From Owenia fusiformis (lineage: Eukaryota > Annelida > Polychaeta > Sabellida > Oweniidae), in the NCBI GenBank assembly GCA_903813345.2, contig CAIIXF020000004.1:26165985-26229984 (forward strand): a DNA stretch of 64,000 bases. Direction: 5' to 3'. Of the stretch, positions 12,198 to 25,306 are shown in pieces; position 1 is the stretch's first letter; each line of letters starts with the position of its first letter. Both the position numbers and the translations under genes were made by a program. Under the pieces are notes generated by a model that was given only the letters and a program-made list of their open reading frames with translations, was not told the origin of the DNA and made no database searches.

Positions 12198-15100
12198 CTG
12201 TAATATTAAAATATTTTCTCTATAATGTTATATGTATGCTCAGTTCTGGTCTCTTGAACGGACTTCTTTTGCGATGTTGCTATCTGAGTGGCCACTAACA
12301 GACTAATGCCTTGAGACCTTAGAACTCTAGGATCTTCAAACTATTTTTCAAGGAAATCCCACCATATTTAAAAATTGGAAAAATTAAGGAGAACTTTTTA
12401 AATCTCACAAAGTAAACTAAAATGCAATGAATTGCCCTTACAAAATATATGAAAGTGATCAAAAGTAACAACCAGGGTTGTAACAATGCCCCCTTCTTTG
12501 AAAAATAAATCGTCCTCGATTTCCTTTTGAACAAGACTATTAAATCGCTACATAGAGGACTTGATACATACAGGGTGGTCCAAAAAAAGTGAACCCCTGC
12601 AATTTTGTTGGGACTATACATTTTTCTTCGTCTTGAAATTTGCAGAAATTATAAGCCTTAACCAAATATTACTGAAAACGGATAATATGTGGTTTTCAAC
12701 ATCCGCGATTGTTCAACCCATCAACACCCTTCCCCTGACAATTTCTTTAGCTGCAGTCTTAAAGAGCTATTATTTTCTGACTTTGTTTGGTTTTGAATCA
12801 CGCACATTACGGCGTAAAAACTAGCATCCTACCTTTGTTAGTTGCAAAGATATTGTGATCCAAAGAAATGTTCTAAGTTTCCATAGATGAAAATTTTTCC
12901 CAGCGAAATCGCAACATACCCCTTTATGATCTTGAAATGTCAATATCTTCATTAATCATGGACCAATTCTCCTGAATTATGGCTCAAAACATTTAAATTA
13001 GATTTTCTTTTGGTTTTCTAAAGATATTTGATTAAGGGCTTCTCAGACTCTTGGTCATAGGGGGCAACTTTTCCCTCTCTATCCATTTGTGTAGGTAACA
13101 TGCGATGCCCCTTAACTGTTGAACAATTAAAACTGCTTCAAAATGATCAATGAAAGTGTGAAATGTGTTTTCTGCTCAAATAGTATCCCATTTGTCATAT
13201 GGTAGGGTTTTAAACTTGTATCTCTAACTGAAAGCTGTTTTAAGAATACCTAACATGTTTCAACTATTTCCATGAATTACGTTGGTAAAATTTTGCACAA
13301 TCTAATTTTCAGGGATGTTCGTTTAAGTCTTGTAATTTCTTGAATATTTAAGACTGGGAATAAATTATGGCATCAACAAAAAGTTTAGACCTTTCTTTAC
13401 AACATGTGATAGTATGAGGCAATTCATGCAAGTATTAAGGAAAATATAGCCTGTTGCAGGGGTTCACTTTTTTGGATCACCCTGTATATCGTGTGGCAAA
13501 ATACTTATAAATAACCCACTAGACTTAGTGAAAATTACATAATATACAAAGTAATAATGTAAAATGTCTAACATTAATGTTGCGTGAAATATCAAATAGT
13601 GCAGCATAGCGTCAGGCTATATATGTAGCACAAGTACAAGCCAACATGTTAAATAAACAAAAGATATATACGAAACATCTTGAAAATTAAAATATTAGTA
13701 AAGCCTGGCTAATAAAGTGCCATTTTCTCTAAAAGTCCACTATGATATTGCAGATTTCTACAGTTACTTTTTAAAAAACCAAAGGGGCACACATTCCTAA
13801 AAATTTCTTGTTCTTAATATATTTAGCCATAAGTCACATACAAAAATCCTCATTGACTGCCATTAAAAACTGATATCAATATGCTTTTACTAAAGTGTCC
13901 TTTCTCTGATATTGCAGATTTCCTATTTCTATAAATCAGAAAATTTCATAGTGGACTTTTGGAGAAAAGTACACTTTATTCGTAAACCCATGTTTATAGC
14001 AGTTTATAATGGCAGCCAATGGAGATTTTCGGTCAACTTAAGGTCTAAATATATATATAAAAAAAAATAAGAAATTAGTTTTAGAATTGTGCCTGTTTGG
14101 TTTTTTAAAAGTCACGGTTACATACTATTGAGATTGACTTTATTGTTCTTGAACTCCTTTGCAGGGGGTCTTTTGAAGATTGATAAATTAACATTGAATT
14201 CAATGGAAACATGCAAAATTTTCGAGCCCTCTTATTATCCACTGGGGCTACTTTTTAACACCACTTCGGTAGATATCAAAAATATATGTATTAATGATAC
14301 TTTGGTCAAAAAATGGTGACGTATAGCGCAATTGAAGTGCTAACTGACTGCACTAGAAGGAAATCATTTTGAAATGTTCTTATAGCATGCGTTTTTGACT
14401 CGCGTTTTTGACTCACGTTTTTGAGAGGGTTTAGTACATATTGAGCAGTTGAGTGGCAAAGTACGCCCCATTTTAATGCCCACCTGATATATACCTGAAA
14501 TATCTTTCCATAAACCGAAACCCAAGGCTTCTTCTTTTCTGGATCATTGGCCATTGCCCACACGGCCAAAACCTGCTCAATGAACGGATTTGTGAAATAG
14601 TTGGGAACATGTCGTTCGGTCGAAAGAAATGTATCATTCCAGTAAGCGTATAAATTGTCAGCTGCTTTCCCATTTAAACCACCTGAAATATCATGAAATC
14701 ATTGCTAAGAACAAAAAGCATTTTTATTTAGGTCATTAACTTAAATACAATATTAAGTTATTTTGATTAGGCTATAATTCATTTCATTTAATCCTCACGT
14801 TTACTAGTATCTCAAAAGTTGATAAATTTAATGATGGCAATAATAAAAAAGAATCAATGAATATTTCATAGTACACTGTACCTATCTTCACAATATTGTC
14901 TGCAACACTCATAACATCTTCATAACTACTTTGGCCATCCTTACCAGCATCCCAAGCAAAGACTAGAGTCACTGCTTTCCTTAGCCAAAACCTAGCACAC
15001 TACCCTACCACGTGACCACGTTTAAAAGGGAAACAGGGTACAGCTAAGTTGCAAATAGAGGACATGGGTTTAATTCCATATTTCTGAACGTAAAATACAT

Positions 15101-18100
15101 TTTACATTTATTTCTAGTGTTCTACCAGACATAGAATTGATTCATCAAGCAGTTTGTAGAATATTGTTGGCAAAAAACCACTATAGGCAAAGATAGATAA
15201 TAGTGGGCGCAGCGAAGCAAAACTCAATGCAATACACGATACATTTCAGTAAATCTGTCAACGTACAGGGAGCATGTAAGTTTCCCTTCGAAAATGTTAC
15301 ATTGATATGTAACAAAACCCCAGTAAACTGTTATTTAAACTGCGTGTCATCGTGTTATATGTGGATACGTTTTCCAGTATGTTATTCAACTGTACTTTTG
15401 TGAATTAATTGTTTTTCTAAAATCTTAAGATGCAAAAAAGTCGTCCCAGAAATGTATCTTTATTTTGCCATAAGGCATAACATATTGTGAAACATTTTTC
15501 CTCAAGGAGGATAATGTTTGTTTCGAGGTGTCTTGTGATGAGCGTTTCATGATTAAATGCAAAATCACTGGAGCAGATACCATCCAAAAACATCTGACAT
15601 TCAACACGTCATATAAGACTACATCGATCTGGTATTAGTTTTTTTTTTACAATAATAGAGAAATACGACGTCATATCACCTCTACAGCAAATCGTGAAGA
15701 ACAAAATGTGGTGATGATGGTATTTTGAACAAACTATTTTAAATGATCGGTTTTTGAGGACGGTAGTGAATTAGACCATTCAAGGGGTTATATAGAAAGA
15801 TTCTTTACATGTAGTTCACGCAATTTTAATTATTCTGAATAGCGGATAGTCATTAATCCTGATAGCCGATAGTCATTTATCACTTACGTGTTCATATTTA
15901 ATTTCGTTATTTTATTTCAATTTGATACCCTATTAACACGTATAATCTAGCGTTCTTGTTAATTTAATGACTAATGCATATACGACCTAAAAGCCCGTGT
16001 CTAAATCTACTAAATAATGTTTACTTTATTTGGATTAAATAACAATTGATGACACCTCAAAGCATCAACAGGCGGCCTTTTTAGCATTATTTTCACTGTT
16101 TGCAACGTAAATATACATGAGATCGGGACATAGTATGTCTGTATAATCAGCTTACTTTCTCGCTCCCTGTACTATTGAACAATTTACATTCCTCGTACCC
16201 TGTATTGATCAACTTTTGCAGCTGTGTACCATGTACTATGACGTATCAAATATTTTAAAATTTAAAACGATATTATTTACATTCTTTCTTCAACTATCAT
16301 ATAACTTGGAACATGGACTTCACTATTGCACCACTGAAGTTCAGCGAATAGCAATATTGACTCACTCCGAGCACCAAACGTATTAACCTTTTCACTAAGC
16401 AGTCGATATACTCAAAAGCGACCTGATTGAAAGCCAAAAAATTCGCGCATGCGCTATCGAGGTAGGGTAGTGTGACCTAGGAAGATCACTAAGCCGAACC
16501 TAAGAAATTATACCAATATCATTTGATCTACAGGGCGTTCAATAAGTATTGCTTATTTTGCTATAACTTTTGTTCCGTTTGCTTTTTCTTCATGACACTT
16601 TCACAACATGAGGTACACATATCTGACTTTATTCTATGAAAGTTTAAAGACAATAAATTGAATCAGTATTAACAAAGTTATGGTTAATAAGGTAACCAGT
16701 ATCATGGATATGCGGGGCAAATTTCTGACGTCACTTCGGACGACATTTTGAGTGTTGAAAGCAGTATCATTTAGGGTGTCGACTTTTGGTAATCAACCGA
16801 AGATACCTCAAGAAAAGCCGGAGATTGCCGAAGCTTTTCTTTGCAAACGAAGTTGGCCGAGGGTACCACGAATGTGAAGAGGACGTCTCTAATTGGTCAA
16901 AAATAGAGGCTCGGCATTCTCCGTCAGATTGAATCTGCAAAATTCGGTTGTAAGGCTTACCTTCGGTTGTATGGCTTACCTTCGGCTGCATGGCCCAACC
17001 TCGATTGATTGGAAAAGATGCTGTCCCGTATCATTTAATGTCGTTTAACTCTTGAGATATGCAGTGCAGTTATAAATAATCCATTCCAGAGTCACTTCAT
17101 GATCCATATTAACTTCATGAGGTGCTCAAAATAGGCAGGCACCTTTAGTGTCGATTCACAGTTGCAGTCTGGTGACTCACTCGTGGTACACATTTTTGAA
17201 GCCAGTCTTAAAGTGTGTGGTTAGGGAGGTGTTCACTGCAGACATCAGCTGATTGAGATTCTGATACGATATTTCTCTCAGATCCCTTTTCACTGGGGCG
17301 AATACAACAAAATCTAGTGGGGCCTTATCTGGGAAATATGCTGCGTGGGGCAATGCTTCCATGCCAAGCTCTTTTATTGTATTTAGGAGAATAGAGGATC
17401 TGTGAGCAGGGGCGTTATCCTGGTGGACCGTATAGGTTGATATTGCTTTTTGAGGATGTTGAAGTGTGTGGCCAGGGATGTGCAGTGTTCACTGCAGACA
17501 TCCGCTGATTGAGATTCTAGTGAGATATTCCTCTCAGATCTCTTTTCACCGCTGTTAGATAATACATATATTAGATCACTAAGCCGAACTTAAGAAATCA
17601 AACCAAAGTCATTCAACCACAATTATTTTTACTGATTGTAAGAGCCTAGAATAGCAATATTGGTGACCTATCTAGGTTTAAAATAAGTTTTCACCATGCT
17701 TTAAATATTTATTAACCATTGGATTCAATGGGAACTAGTTTTAAAATGATTTTTTCAATGAACCTCTTTTCTGCAATCACGAGATGGAATCATTCGTTAT
17801 TCCGATTGATCTTTATTCCAATAGGTGGCATTAGAAAGAGGAATCAATAGATGGTTCGCCGGAATATGTAGTAGTGTCGTACCTTGTAACTTATATTTGA
17901 TTTCTCGATCCAAGTTGGTAATAATAGCTTCTTATACTAAGAGATCAAGATGATGATGTGTCTGAGGTACACGAGGCAGGTCGTAAAAGGTTTTATTCAA
18001 TGATGATACATTGTCCCTGGGAAATAAACAGGGAAAATAATTTATATTACAAAATTCCGTATCATCCAACATCCCATACTAGAACTATATTCCCGAGCAT

Positions 18101-21100
18101 TTTAAGTTATTTCTATTTAAAAATTTGTTAATAAAAATTGGAAATGTTTTCAATAAGTTCAGTTATATCATTTAATCATAAACTTTTGTGACTTTTTCAA
18201 GTGACCTCAAACTTCCCTTACCTTACCAAACTGACCAAAACCAGGCTGCTCTGTAAAATTGTGCAGACAAAAGTCTTTATGTATAAAATGCTAATTATGA
18301 GCAGAATATGTTATTACATATACTCTGGATGTCCTCATACATTTTACTAACAGCCCTAGTCCATGATATACTACACTTCACAATTTCCTGCCCAAAATTA
18401 TTTGAGGTATTCAGAAATATGTCATCACAGTAAATCCCTGGGACAATCAAATTACATAAATCACAAAATCATACAATTGGTGCGATTGGGCAGAGGGGGG
18501 GGGGGGGTAAGTATTGGGGAAATATATAGTATAACACTGAACAGTAATACAACATCGTCATAAGACCAAAGTGTGTTGTCATTGCACAACTTTCATTTTT
18601 ATTTTATGAAATATATAACTCATGAACAGGATCATTTGTAAAGTCTATAATATATTCCGATTGCTCATATTTAGCCTTTTATATACCAATAATTTTGTCT
18701 TCTTAATAGTTTTACAGAGTAGGCTGATTTTCGTCAATTTGGTATAGGTTACAGGTTATCGGTGTTTTTGGTATATTTATTTATTGTTTATAAGTCAGAT
18801 ACACCCCTGAATAGCCTGACAACGGTAAAGTCAGATACCGTTGTCACAAATGGCGGACATACTGTAACCGTCGCTTCAATGAGAGGTTTTTATGAACTGT
18901 ATGTTTAATAGAGCACCTAGACTAAATTCCTTAGGAACAACAATCAATCAAAGTGTCTTTATACTCATTGTACAGTTAATAATGTTCTACCCTCGAAATA
19001 AAGTCTTTGATTTAACCGATCAAAATGAGATACGGGACAACGGACACTGTAATTACCATATCCCGTTGTCTTTCTAAATTACTCAAATTCAGATTCCGTT
19101 GTTATTGACGATATCAAAGACGCTATATTGTGGCGATTCACGACCCAATTTGATCGAAATTGGGATTTCATATGAAACATCATCACAAGAGCTTAATACT
19201 TGCACAGAATTAGCGACGATGAAATCCCATGAAATGAGGACCAAGTAATTACACAGTTGAAGCGACGATTATGTCCGCCATTTGTGACAACGGTATCTGA
19301 CTTTACCGTTGTCAGGCTATTCCTGTGTGAGATAATTTATTTTATTGCTAAATTAGTCAACTAATAAATGACATACGTACCGTGGGTAGGGTGTTTCATT
19401 TTTCAAGAATGTTCTCAGATTACAACGGCCCTTTAACACGGGGTTACAAATGGTGCTGGTAGTTCACTGATTATGTGCAGCAAAGAAGTGCGAAATAATG
19501 TTTTCCATTGAGAAGTGGGCGTCGCCCACAATGTAATCCAATGAGACGGAAAGAATGGCCAATGGACCAGTTTAAACGTTATCCGATTTTGTTGAAAAAA
19601 AATCAGTGAACTTCCAGCACCATTTGTAACCCCATGTTAAAAGGGCCGTTATGATCTGAGAACATTCTTGAAAAATGAAACACCCTAACCGTGAGTGTTC
19701 ATTGTTACGAAGATTTTGATGTCATCAAAACCTATTAATTTTCAATTATACGGAAGTGTCCTCTTTATCTTAAAAATAAAATAATTTGTCATTGACCACA
19801 ATAAAATTGATGTAATAACATGCACAATAAAAGATGATGTAATAACATGCACAATAAAAGATGATGTAATAACGTGTACAATAAAATTGATGTAATAACA
19901 TGCACAATAAAAGATGATGTAATAACATGCACAATAAAAGATGATGTAATAACGTGTACAATAAAACATGATGCAATAACGTGCACAATAAAACATGATG
20001 TAATAATGTGCACAATAAAACATGATGTAATAACATGCACAATAAAACATGATGTAATAATGTGCACAATAAAACATGATGTAATAACATGCACAATAAA
20101 ACATGATGTAATAACATGCACAATAAAACATGATGTAATAATGTGCACAATAAAACATGATGTAATAATGTGCACAATAAAACATGATGTAATAATGTGC
20201 ACAATAAAACTCGATGTAATAATGTACACAATAAAACATGATGTAATAATGTGCACAATAAAACATGATGTGATAACATGCACAATAAAACATGATGTAA
20301 TAATGTGCACAATAAAACATGATGTAATAACATGCTCAATAAAACATGATGTAATCATGTGTACAATAAAACACGATGTAATAATGTGCACAATAAAACT
20401 CGATGTAATAATGTACACAATAAAACATGATGTAATAATGTGCACAATAAAACATGATGTGATAACATGCACAATAAAACATGATGTAATAATGTGCACA
20501 ATAAAACATGATGTAATAACATGCACAATAAAACATGATGTAATCATGTGTACAATAAAACACGATGTAATAATGTGCACAATAAAACACGATGTAGTAA
20601 TGTGCACAATAAAACACGATGCAATAGTGTGCACAATAAAACTCGATGTAATAATGTGCACAATAACACACGATGTAATAATGTGCACAATAAAACACGA
20701 TGTAATAATGTGCTCAATAAAACATTATATGAAAATGTACACAATAAAACATGATGTAATAATGTGCACAATAATACATGATGTGATAATGTTCATAATA
20801 AAACACGATGTAATAATGTGCACAATAAAACATGATGTAATAACATGCACAATAAAACATGATGTAATAATATGCACAATAAAACTCGATGTAATAATGT
20901 ACACAATAAAACATGATGTAATAATGTGTACAATAAAACACGATGTAATAATGTGCACAATAAAACACGATGTAGTAATGTGCACAATAAAACACGATGC
21001 AATAATGTGCTCAATAAAACATTATATGAAAATGTACACAATAAAACATGATGTAATAATGTGCACAATAATACATGATGTGATAATGTTCATAATAAAA

Positions 21101-21823
21101 CATGATGTTATAATGTGCACAATAATACATGATGTGATAATGTTCATAATAAAACATGATGTTATAATGTGCACAATAAAACACGATGCAATAGTGTGCA
21201 CAATAAAACTCGATGTAATAATGTGCACAATAACACACGATGTAATAATGTGCACAATAAAACACGATGTAATAATGTGCTCAATAAAACATTATATGAA
21301 AATGTACACAATAAAACATGATGTAATAATGTGCACAATAATACATGATGTGATAATGTTCATAATAAAACACGATGTAATAATGTGCACAATAAAACAT
21401 GATGTAATAACATGCACAATAAAACATGATGTAATCATGTGTACAATAAAACACGATGTAATAATGTACACAATAAAACATGATGTAATAATGTGTACAA
21501 TAAAACACGATGTAATAATGTGCACAATAAAACACGATGTAGTAATGTGCACAATAAAACACGATGCAATAATGTGCTCAATAAAACATTATATGAAAAT
21601 GTACACAATAAAACATGATGTAATAATGTGCACAATAATACATGATGTGATAATGTTCATAATAAAACATGATGTAATAATGTGCACAATAATACATGAT
21701 GTGATAATGTTCATAATAAAACATGATGTTATAATGTGCACAATAATACATGATGTAATAACATACACAATGCAATGATATAAAATCAGAACAAATACGT
21801 ACTTGCTTTGTTTGATCGCCCAT
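11967..21823 (-). CDS. Sarcoplasmic calcium-binding protein gene, four exons, 178 aa (proposed model)
   Basis: Proposed exons on the minus strand: 21823-21799 (start ATGGGCGATCAAACAAAGC, donor GTATTT), 14974-14882, 14682-14495 and 12197-11967. Total coding length is 537 bases, 178 residues, a normal size for this family. The order fits: a first EF-hand loop DAGKDGQSSYED about 16 residues from the N-terminus, a degenerate middle region (YFTNPFIEQVLAVWAMANDPEKK), then two canonical loops. The last three exons join cleanly. The first is inferred from phase and length: the nearest donor (GTACGT at 21802) would give the wrong phase, while the GT four bases on fits, and the acceptor near 14974 could equally be at 14971. 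The 6.8 kb first intron contains the 27 bp array. Confidence 0.6.
12571..13484. mobile_element. Tc1/mariner-type MITE, 914 bp, with TA target duplication
   Basis: Ends are inverted repeats: CAGGGTGGTCCAAAAAAAGT on the left and the near-mirror CTTTTTTGGATCACCCTG on the right. A TA dinucleotide flanks both sides (12569-12570 and 13485-13486). No transposase frame remains. It lies in the last intron of the calcium-binding protein gene. Solo ends of the same family occur at 7085 and 11493. Confidence 0.85.
13711..13980. mobile_element. Foldback MITE with about 45 bp inverted ends
   Basis: AATAAAGTGCCATTTTCTCT..AAAGTCCACTATGA is mirrored by TCATAGTGGACTTTTGGAGA..GTACACTTTATT at the right edge. 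No coding capacity. Confidence 0.75.
14495..14682 (-). CDS. Sarcoplasmic calcium-binding protein, third exon
   Basis: Minus-strand exon between acceptor TTTCAG and donor GTATAT, 188 bases, phase 1 to phase 0. It encodes GGLNGKAADNLYAYWNDTFL and a later PEKKKPWVSVYGKIFQ. This corresponds to the family's middle region, where the second EF-hand is often degenerate. Overlapping ORFs are other frames of the same exon. Confidence 0.75.
14882..14974 (-). CDS. Sarcoplasmic calcium-binding protein, second exon (first EF-hand)
   Basis: Contains VTLVFAWDAGKDGQSSYEDV, a helix-loop segment whose loop DAGKDGQSSYED is an EF-hand with a Gly and a Ser at unusual positions. The donor is GTACAG at 14881. The acceptor is either AAAG (start 14974) or GCAG (start 14971); both keep frame. 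Confidence 0.7.
15000..16500. other. Intronic sequence, no gene recognised
   Basis: Within the proposed first intron of the calcium-binding protein gene. Short ORFs on both strands (for example 15203-15403 and 15425-15607) show no family motif and no paired splice sites. Confidence 0.45.
16533..17560 (-). pseudogene. Mariner-like transposase relic
   Basis: Read on the minus strand, about 17435-17160 encodes VHQDNAPAHRSS followed by LPHAAYFPDKAPLDFVVF. This matches the mariner/Tc1 transposase C-terminal region with its HDNAPAH-type and PDLAPxDF-type motifs. The left edge at 16533 (ACAGGGCGTTCAATAAGTAT) looks like a terminal repeat after TA. The right end is disturbed: 17457-17550 partly repeats 17213-17290. 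A 25-30 bp flanking motif, GATCACTAAGCCGAAC, recurs on both sides (16486 and 17573). A related relic lies at 38190-38400. Confidence 0.7.
17600..18800. other. No gene recognised; contains a G homopolymer
   Basis: AT-rich intronic sequence. A run of 14 G lies at about 18494-18507. ORF 18363-18563 crosses it and has no recognisable content. Confidence 0.4.
18809..19322. mobile_element. Foldback MITE, 514 bp, about 60 bp terminal inverted repeats
   Basis: The left end GAATAGCCTGACAACGGTAA continues through AGTCAGATACCGTTGTCACA and AATGGCGGACAT. The right end is its mirror, finishing TTACCGTTGTCAGGCTATTC. The interior is non-coding apart from a chance ORF (18892-19077). Confidence 0.85.
19385..19690. 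mobile_element. Foldback MITE, about 306 bp, about 75 bp terminal inverted repeats
   Basis: GGTAGGGTGTTTCATTTTTC..AAGAATGTTCTCAGAT is mirrored by ATCTGAGAACATTCTTGAAA..AATGAAACACCCTAACC. The arms also share AACGGCCCTTTAACA and a TTACAAATGGTGCTGG block. Confidence 0.85.
19797..21775. repeat. 27 bp minisatellite array, about 73 copies
   Basis: Unit CACAATAAAACATGATGTAA then TAATGTG, 27 bases (nine codons), so frames stay open on both strands for hundreds of codons. These ORFs (such as 19874-21778) are repeat artefacts, not genes. Variant units (TTCATAATAAAAC, CTCAATAAAACATTATATG) recur in the same order at about 20710-20800, 21005-21130, 21280-21370 and 21575-21740, showing higher-order duplication. 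Confidence 0.95.
21799..21823 (-). CDS. Candidate first coding exon of the calcium-binding protein gene
   Basis: Start codon on the minus strand (21823-21821) followed by MGDQTKQV and tandem GT donors (GTACGT, GTATTT). The second donor matches the phase of the exon at 14974 and gives a family-typical length. It is tiny, so this is inference. Confidence 0.5.
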
Positions 21824-21839
21824 ACTGAAAGGTTTCACA

Positions 21840-22390
21840 ACTGATTATTTGGTATACCTACTATTAAGGTACATTATAGGTGTACACATCACTTCTCGGT
21901 TTGGCATGATTTATTTTATTTATTTCGTCATGCTTAAATACAATGAAAATAAACTTTAGATAACTTCAATTATAAAAGGGAAAATTTATTTTAAATAGTA
22001 TATTAAATGCTGGGAACAAAGAGCGTCATATTAAATGCGGTGCGCACTACCTTTGAATTTGTTAGTAGTATGTGACAAGAGAACAAATTAAAAAGACTGT
22101 CATGTGGTGTTTTATCAACATATTATCTGTTATTAGGGAGTTTAAGCTTGCACTGTTTTTCACAACCTAAACGTGAACGAAAAATATTTAAGCGATGCAT
22201 TTGTCTGGACGATTGATCATACGTATAGGTTGGCGTTTCGATTTCATATGCAAACTTACACTCCCTATTATTGGGGATGCATGTTGTTTTGTATGAAAAC
22301 CTCCAAAATTGTATCATAAATTTATATCATAATATCGTCCTTTACATACTGATGTGACGTTTCATCCTCATCTCTTCGTCGAATATGAAA
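21840..22390. other. No gene recognised; contains a short inverted repeat
   Basis: Possible promoter side of the calcium-binding protein gene. An inverted motif, TAGGGAGTTTAAGCTTGCA versus TGCAAACTTACACTCCCTA (22133-22268), suggests a small foldback element of about 140 bp. Nothing coding is supported. Confidence 0.4.
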
Positions 22391-22395
22391 TACTT

Positions 22396-22670
22396 CAACC
22401 TTAGGTGAATAACACAGGATCTGAAATAAGGTGAATAACACAGGATCTAAAATAGGGTGAATAACACAGGATCTAAAATAGGGTGAATAACACAGGATCT
22501 GGAATAAGGTGAATAACACAGGATCTGAAATAAGGTGAATAACACAGGATCTGAAATAAGGTGAATAACACAGGATCTGAAATAAGGTGAATAACACAGG
22601 ATCTAAAATAAGGTGAATAACACAGGATCTGAAATAATATGAATAACACAGGATCTGAAATAAGGCGAGG
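22396..22670. repeat. 26 bp minisatellite, about ten copies
   Basis: Unit GGTGAATAACACAGGATCTG then AAATAA. Minus-strand ORFs with FRSCVIHLIS-like periodicity are repeat artefacts. Confidence 0.95.
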
Positions 22671-23032
22671 CAAAAATTCCTAGACGAGGCAAATTTTGAC
22701 CTGAAGAGGTATATATTACATTGGAATAAAAGGAGGATGGTGAAATCTGGTTTGCCAAATGCTTCTTTATTATCGAATATAATTTACTCTGATAAGCTAA
22801 GCACTCACTGGCCTAAAGAGGGCGCGCTATCATAGAAATGCACTGCACGAAACATTTCCAAGTATTGTTGTGCCCTTGGTGAAATCTGGCTGGCCAGATG
22901 CTTGCTTCTTTGTTATTGAATAGAACTTTATTGATTATAAATTTGTTATTGAAATCATTATTTCAGATAATTTGATAATGTTTTGTATTACTGTTTATAT
23001 CTCAACTGTTTATATCTCAACTGTTTTACCTA

Positions 23033-23775
23033 CATGGAAGTGTTCCTTACACAGAAGTGTTCCTTGGACAGAAGTGTTCCTTGGACAGAAGTTTTCCTTA
23101 CGCAGAAGTGGTCCTTACGCAGAAGTGCTCCTGACGCCGAAGGGTTCCTTATACGGAACTGTACATCACACACAGAAGTGTTCCCTACGCAGAAGTGTTC
23201 CCTACGCAGAAGAAGTGTTCCCTACGCAGAAGAAGTGTTCCCTACGCAGAAGAAGTGTTCCCTACGCAGAAGAAGTGTTCCCTACGCAGAAGAAGTGTTC
23301 CCTACGCAGAAGAAGTGTTCCCTACGCAGAAGAAGTGTTCCCTACGCAGAAGTGTTCCATACGCAAAAGTGTTCCCTACGCAAAAGTGTTCCCTACGCAA
23401 AGGTGTTTCCTACGCAGAAGTGTTCCTTACGCAAAAGTGTTCCATACACAGAAGTGCTTCTTACGCAGAAGTGGTCCTTACGCAGAAGTGGACCTTACGC
23501 AAACGTTTTACCTACATAGAAGACGTTTTACCTACATAGAAGTGTTCCTTACACAGAAGTGTTTATTACAGAAGTGTTCCTTACACAGAAGTGTTTATTA
23601 CAGAAGTGTTCCTTACACAGAAGTGTTCCTTACACAGAAGTGTTCCTTACACAGAAGTGTTCCTTACACAGAAGTGTTTATTACAGAAGTGTTCCTTACA
23701 CAGAAGTGTTCCTTACACAGAAGTGTTTATTACAGTAGTGTTCCTTACACAGAAGTGTTTCTTTCAAACAGGTGT
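23033..23775. repeat. Mosaic minisatellite, 18 and 21 bp units (GTTCCTTACACAGAAGT family)
   Basis: It starts with 18 bp units (CCTTACGCAGAAGTG), passes through eight or so 21 bp units with a doubled AAG (CCTACGCAGAAGAAGTGTTC), then AAAAGTG variants, and ends with CCTTACACAGAAGTG units alternating with a TTTATTACAG variant. Plus-strand ORFs up to 271 codons are artefacts of unit lengths divisible by three. Confidence 0.95.
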
Positions 23776-25304
23776 TACTGTTCATGACTCCAATCAGCTT
23801 TAATTATTTTATTGGATTTCTGGGTTTAATTATTCATGTTTGATGTGTTGTTATAAGATGAATATTTAATAGTTGGAAACTCCCTTAGGTATAACATATT
23901 ACTTAGTTCATCTCTGGAATGTTGCTACATGTACATGTTGAATAAAACACAGCTTTTTATGTAACCACCAAGACTGGTGGCATATCATTATGATAACCAT
24001 CAAGAGTTGTGACATATTGTTATATTTATGGTCTCCAACTTTTGTGGATGATGGTTGGTGTTCGGCGTCCGTGACAAATGGCAGGTGCTGATATTTTTCA
24101 TGGCTTGTTTTTCAGTGATTTTCAAAAATTGTTTATGACGGTAAACCTTAAACTTTGAACACACACTCATAGATACATCTATTAAAGTACATATTTTTAT
24201 TACACATACATAATTTTACCTTTATTAAAAATTGCTACACCTAATGACAGACATTTTTTGTTTAGCATCCATATCTTTCGAAAAGTATCATAATTATATT
24301 TCTTTTCATTATTATAAACCATGGTAAGATGTAAAACATGACGAATTAATCATAACAAATCACAAAAAGCAATATGTTATTCTGATGTTCAAGAAACGAT
24401 CAATAACCGACAATTAATTGAATAAGATTCCGATTACAAATTCCATTCCATGTAATTTACCATTTAAGATTTAAGCAATAATCACAATAGAAAACAGCTG
24501 CTTCGAGTGTTTTTGTAATCACCATAGAAAACCAATAGTCTATTTCACACACATATGCTGAAGCGCTTCGATCTGATCCATATATTCAATCCACTCTACA
24601 GCTTCGGCTTTGAATCAATATTCCAAGCAATATTTCAACTACATGCATGTATTAAAGCCAGTCAAGCCAGAATCAAATGCATTGCTAATTTTCCTATTGC
24701 CCATAGCTGTAAGCGTTACGGCAGAAAACTCATCAGTAGAGTCTCTGAATACAGAAATATTACTGAGCGCTTGATTAGGCACTACTTAGGCTAAATCAAC
24801 TGTGACTGAACCATACACTGGATTAACAGATTTAGGGCTATCTGTCATACTCTGAGGCTTAATACCAAGGATTTGAATATTTACAATACATACTGTGAAT
24901 TTTGAATGGTTAACATTTACACTAGCTTGGATAAGGAAGAAAGGTAAGTCGGAATTCAGTAATTAATTTAAGGTAGATTCGTGTGACTAGAATTTGTTAC
25001 TAATTTTCATGATTATAATTACTGAGACTCAATGAAAGGGGTTATATATATTTTCACATTTGCATGTTTATTCTATCTATCTATTTGGGTTAGGGTTATA
25101 AGCACATAAAATGTGAAAAATATTACCTCTTTTATTAAGTATAAGTAATTTTGATCATGAAAATTAATAAGATTTATCAACATAGGACCTACTTTAATAT
25201 AAGTTGTACACCCTCTTGTTATAATGTTTGTTAGTTGTTTTAAATAAATAGTTACGCGTTTAATGTGATAACCCGTCATGGTTAACTCAATTAAAATGCA
25301 TACA
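23776..25304. other. No gene recognised
   Basis: AT-rich, with fragments of a dispersed repeat (GTTGTGACATATTGTT near 24004, also near 6961). ORF 24555-24794 (79 codons) shows no recognisable domain and no clear splice sites. Confidence 0.4.
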
Positions 25305-25306
25305 TA

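Noticed and set aside
19742-21838. ORFs up to 634 codons on both strands
   Set aside because: All are translations of the 27 bp minisatellite, whose unit length is a multiple of three; no start context, exon border or domain.
19797-23775. CRISPR array from regularly spaced repeats
   Set aside because: Units abut with no unique spacers, and the DNA is eukaryotic.
22972-23803. 271-codon ORF rich in SLRRSVPYAE-type repeats
   Set aside because: Product of an 18/21 bp minisatellite; alternative frames are equally open.
24555-24794. 79-codon ORF as a host gene
   Set aside because: No recognisable motif, splice context or paralogue in the window.
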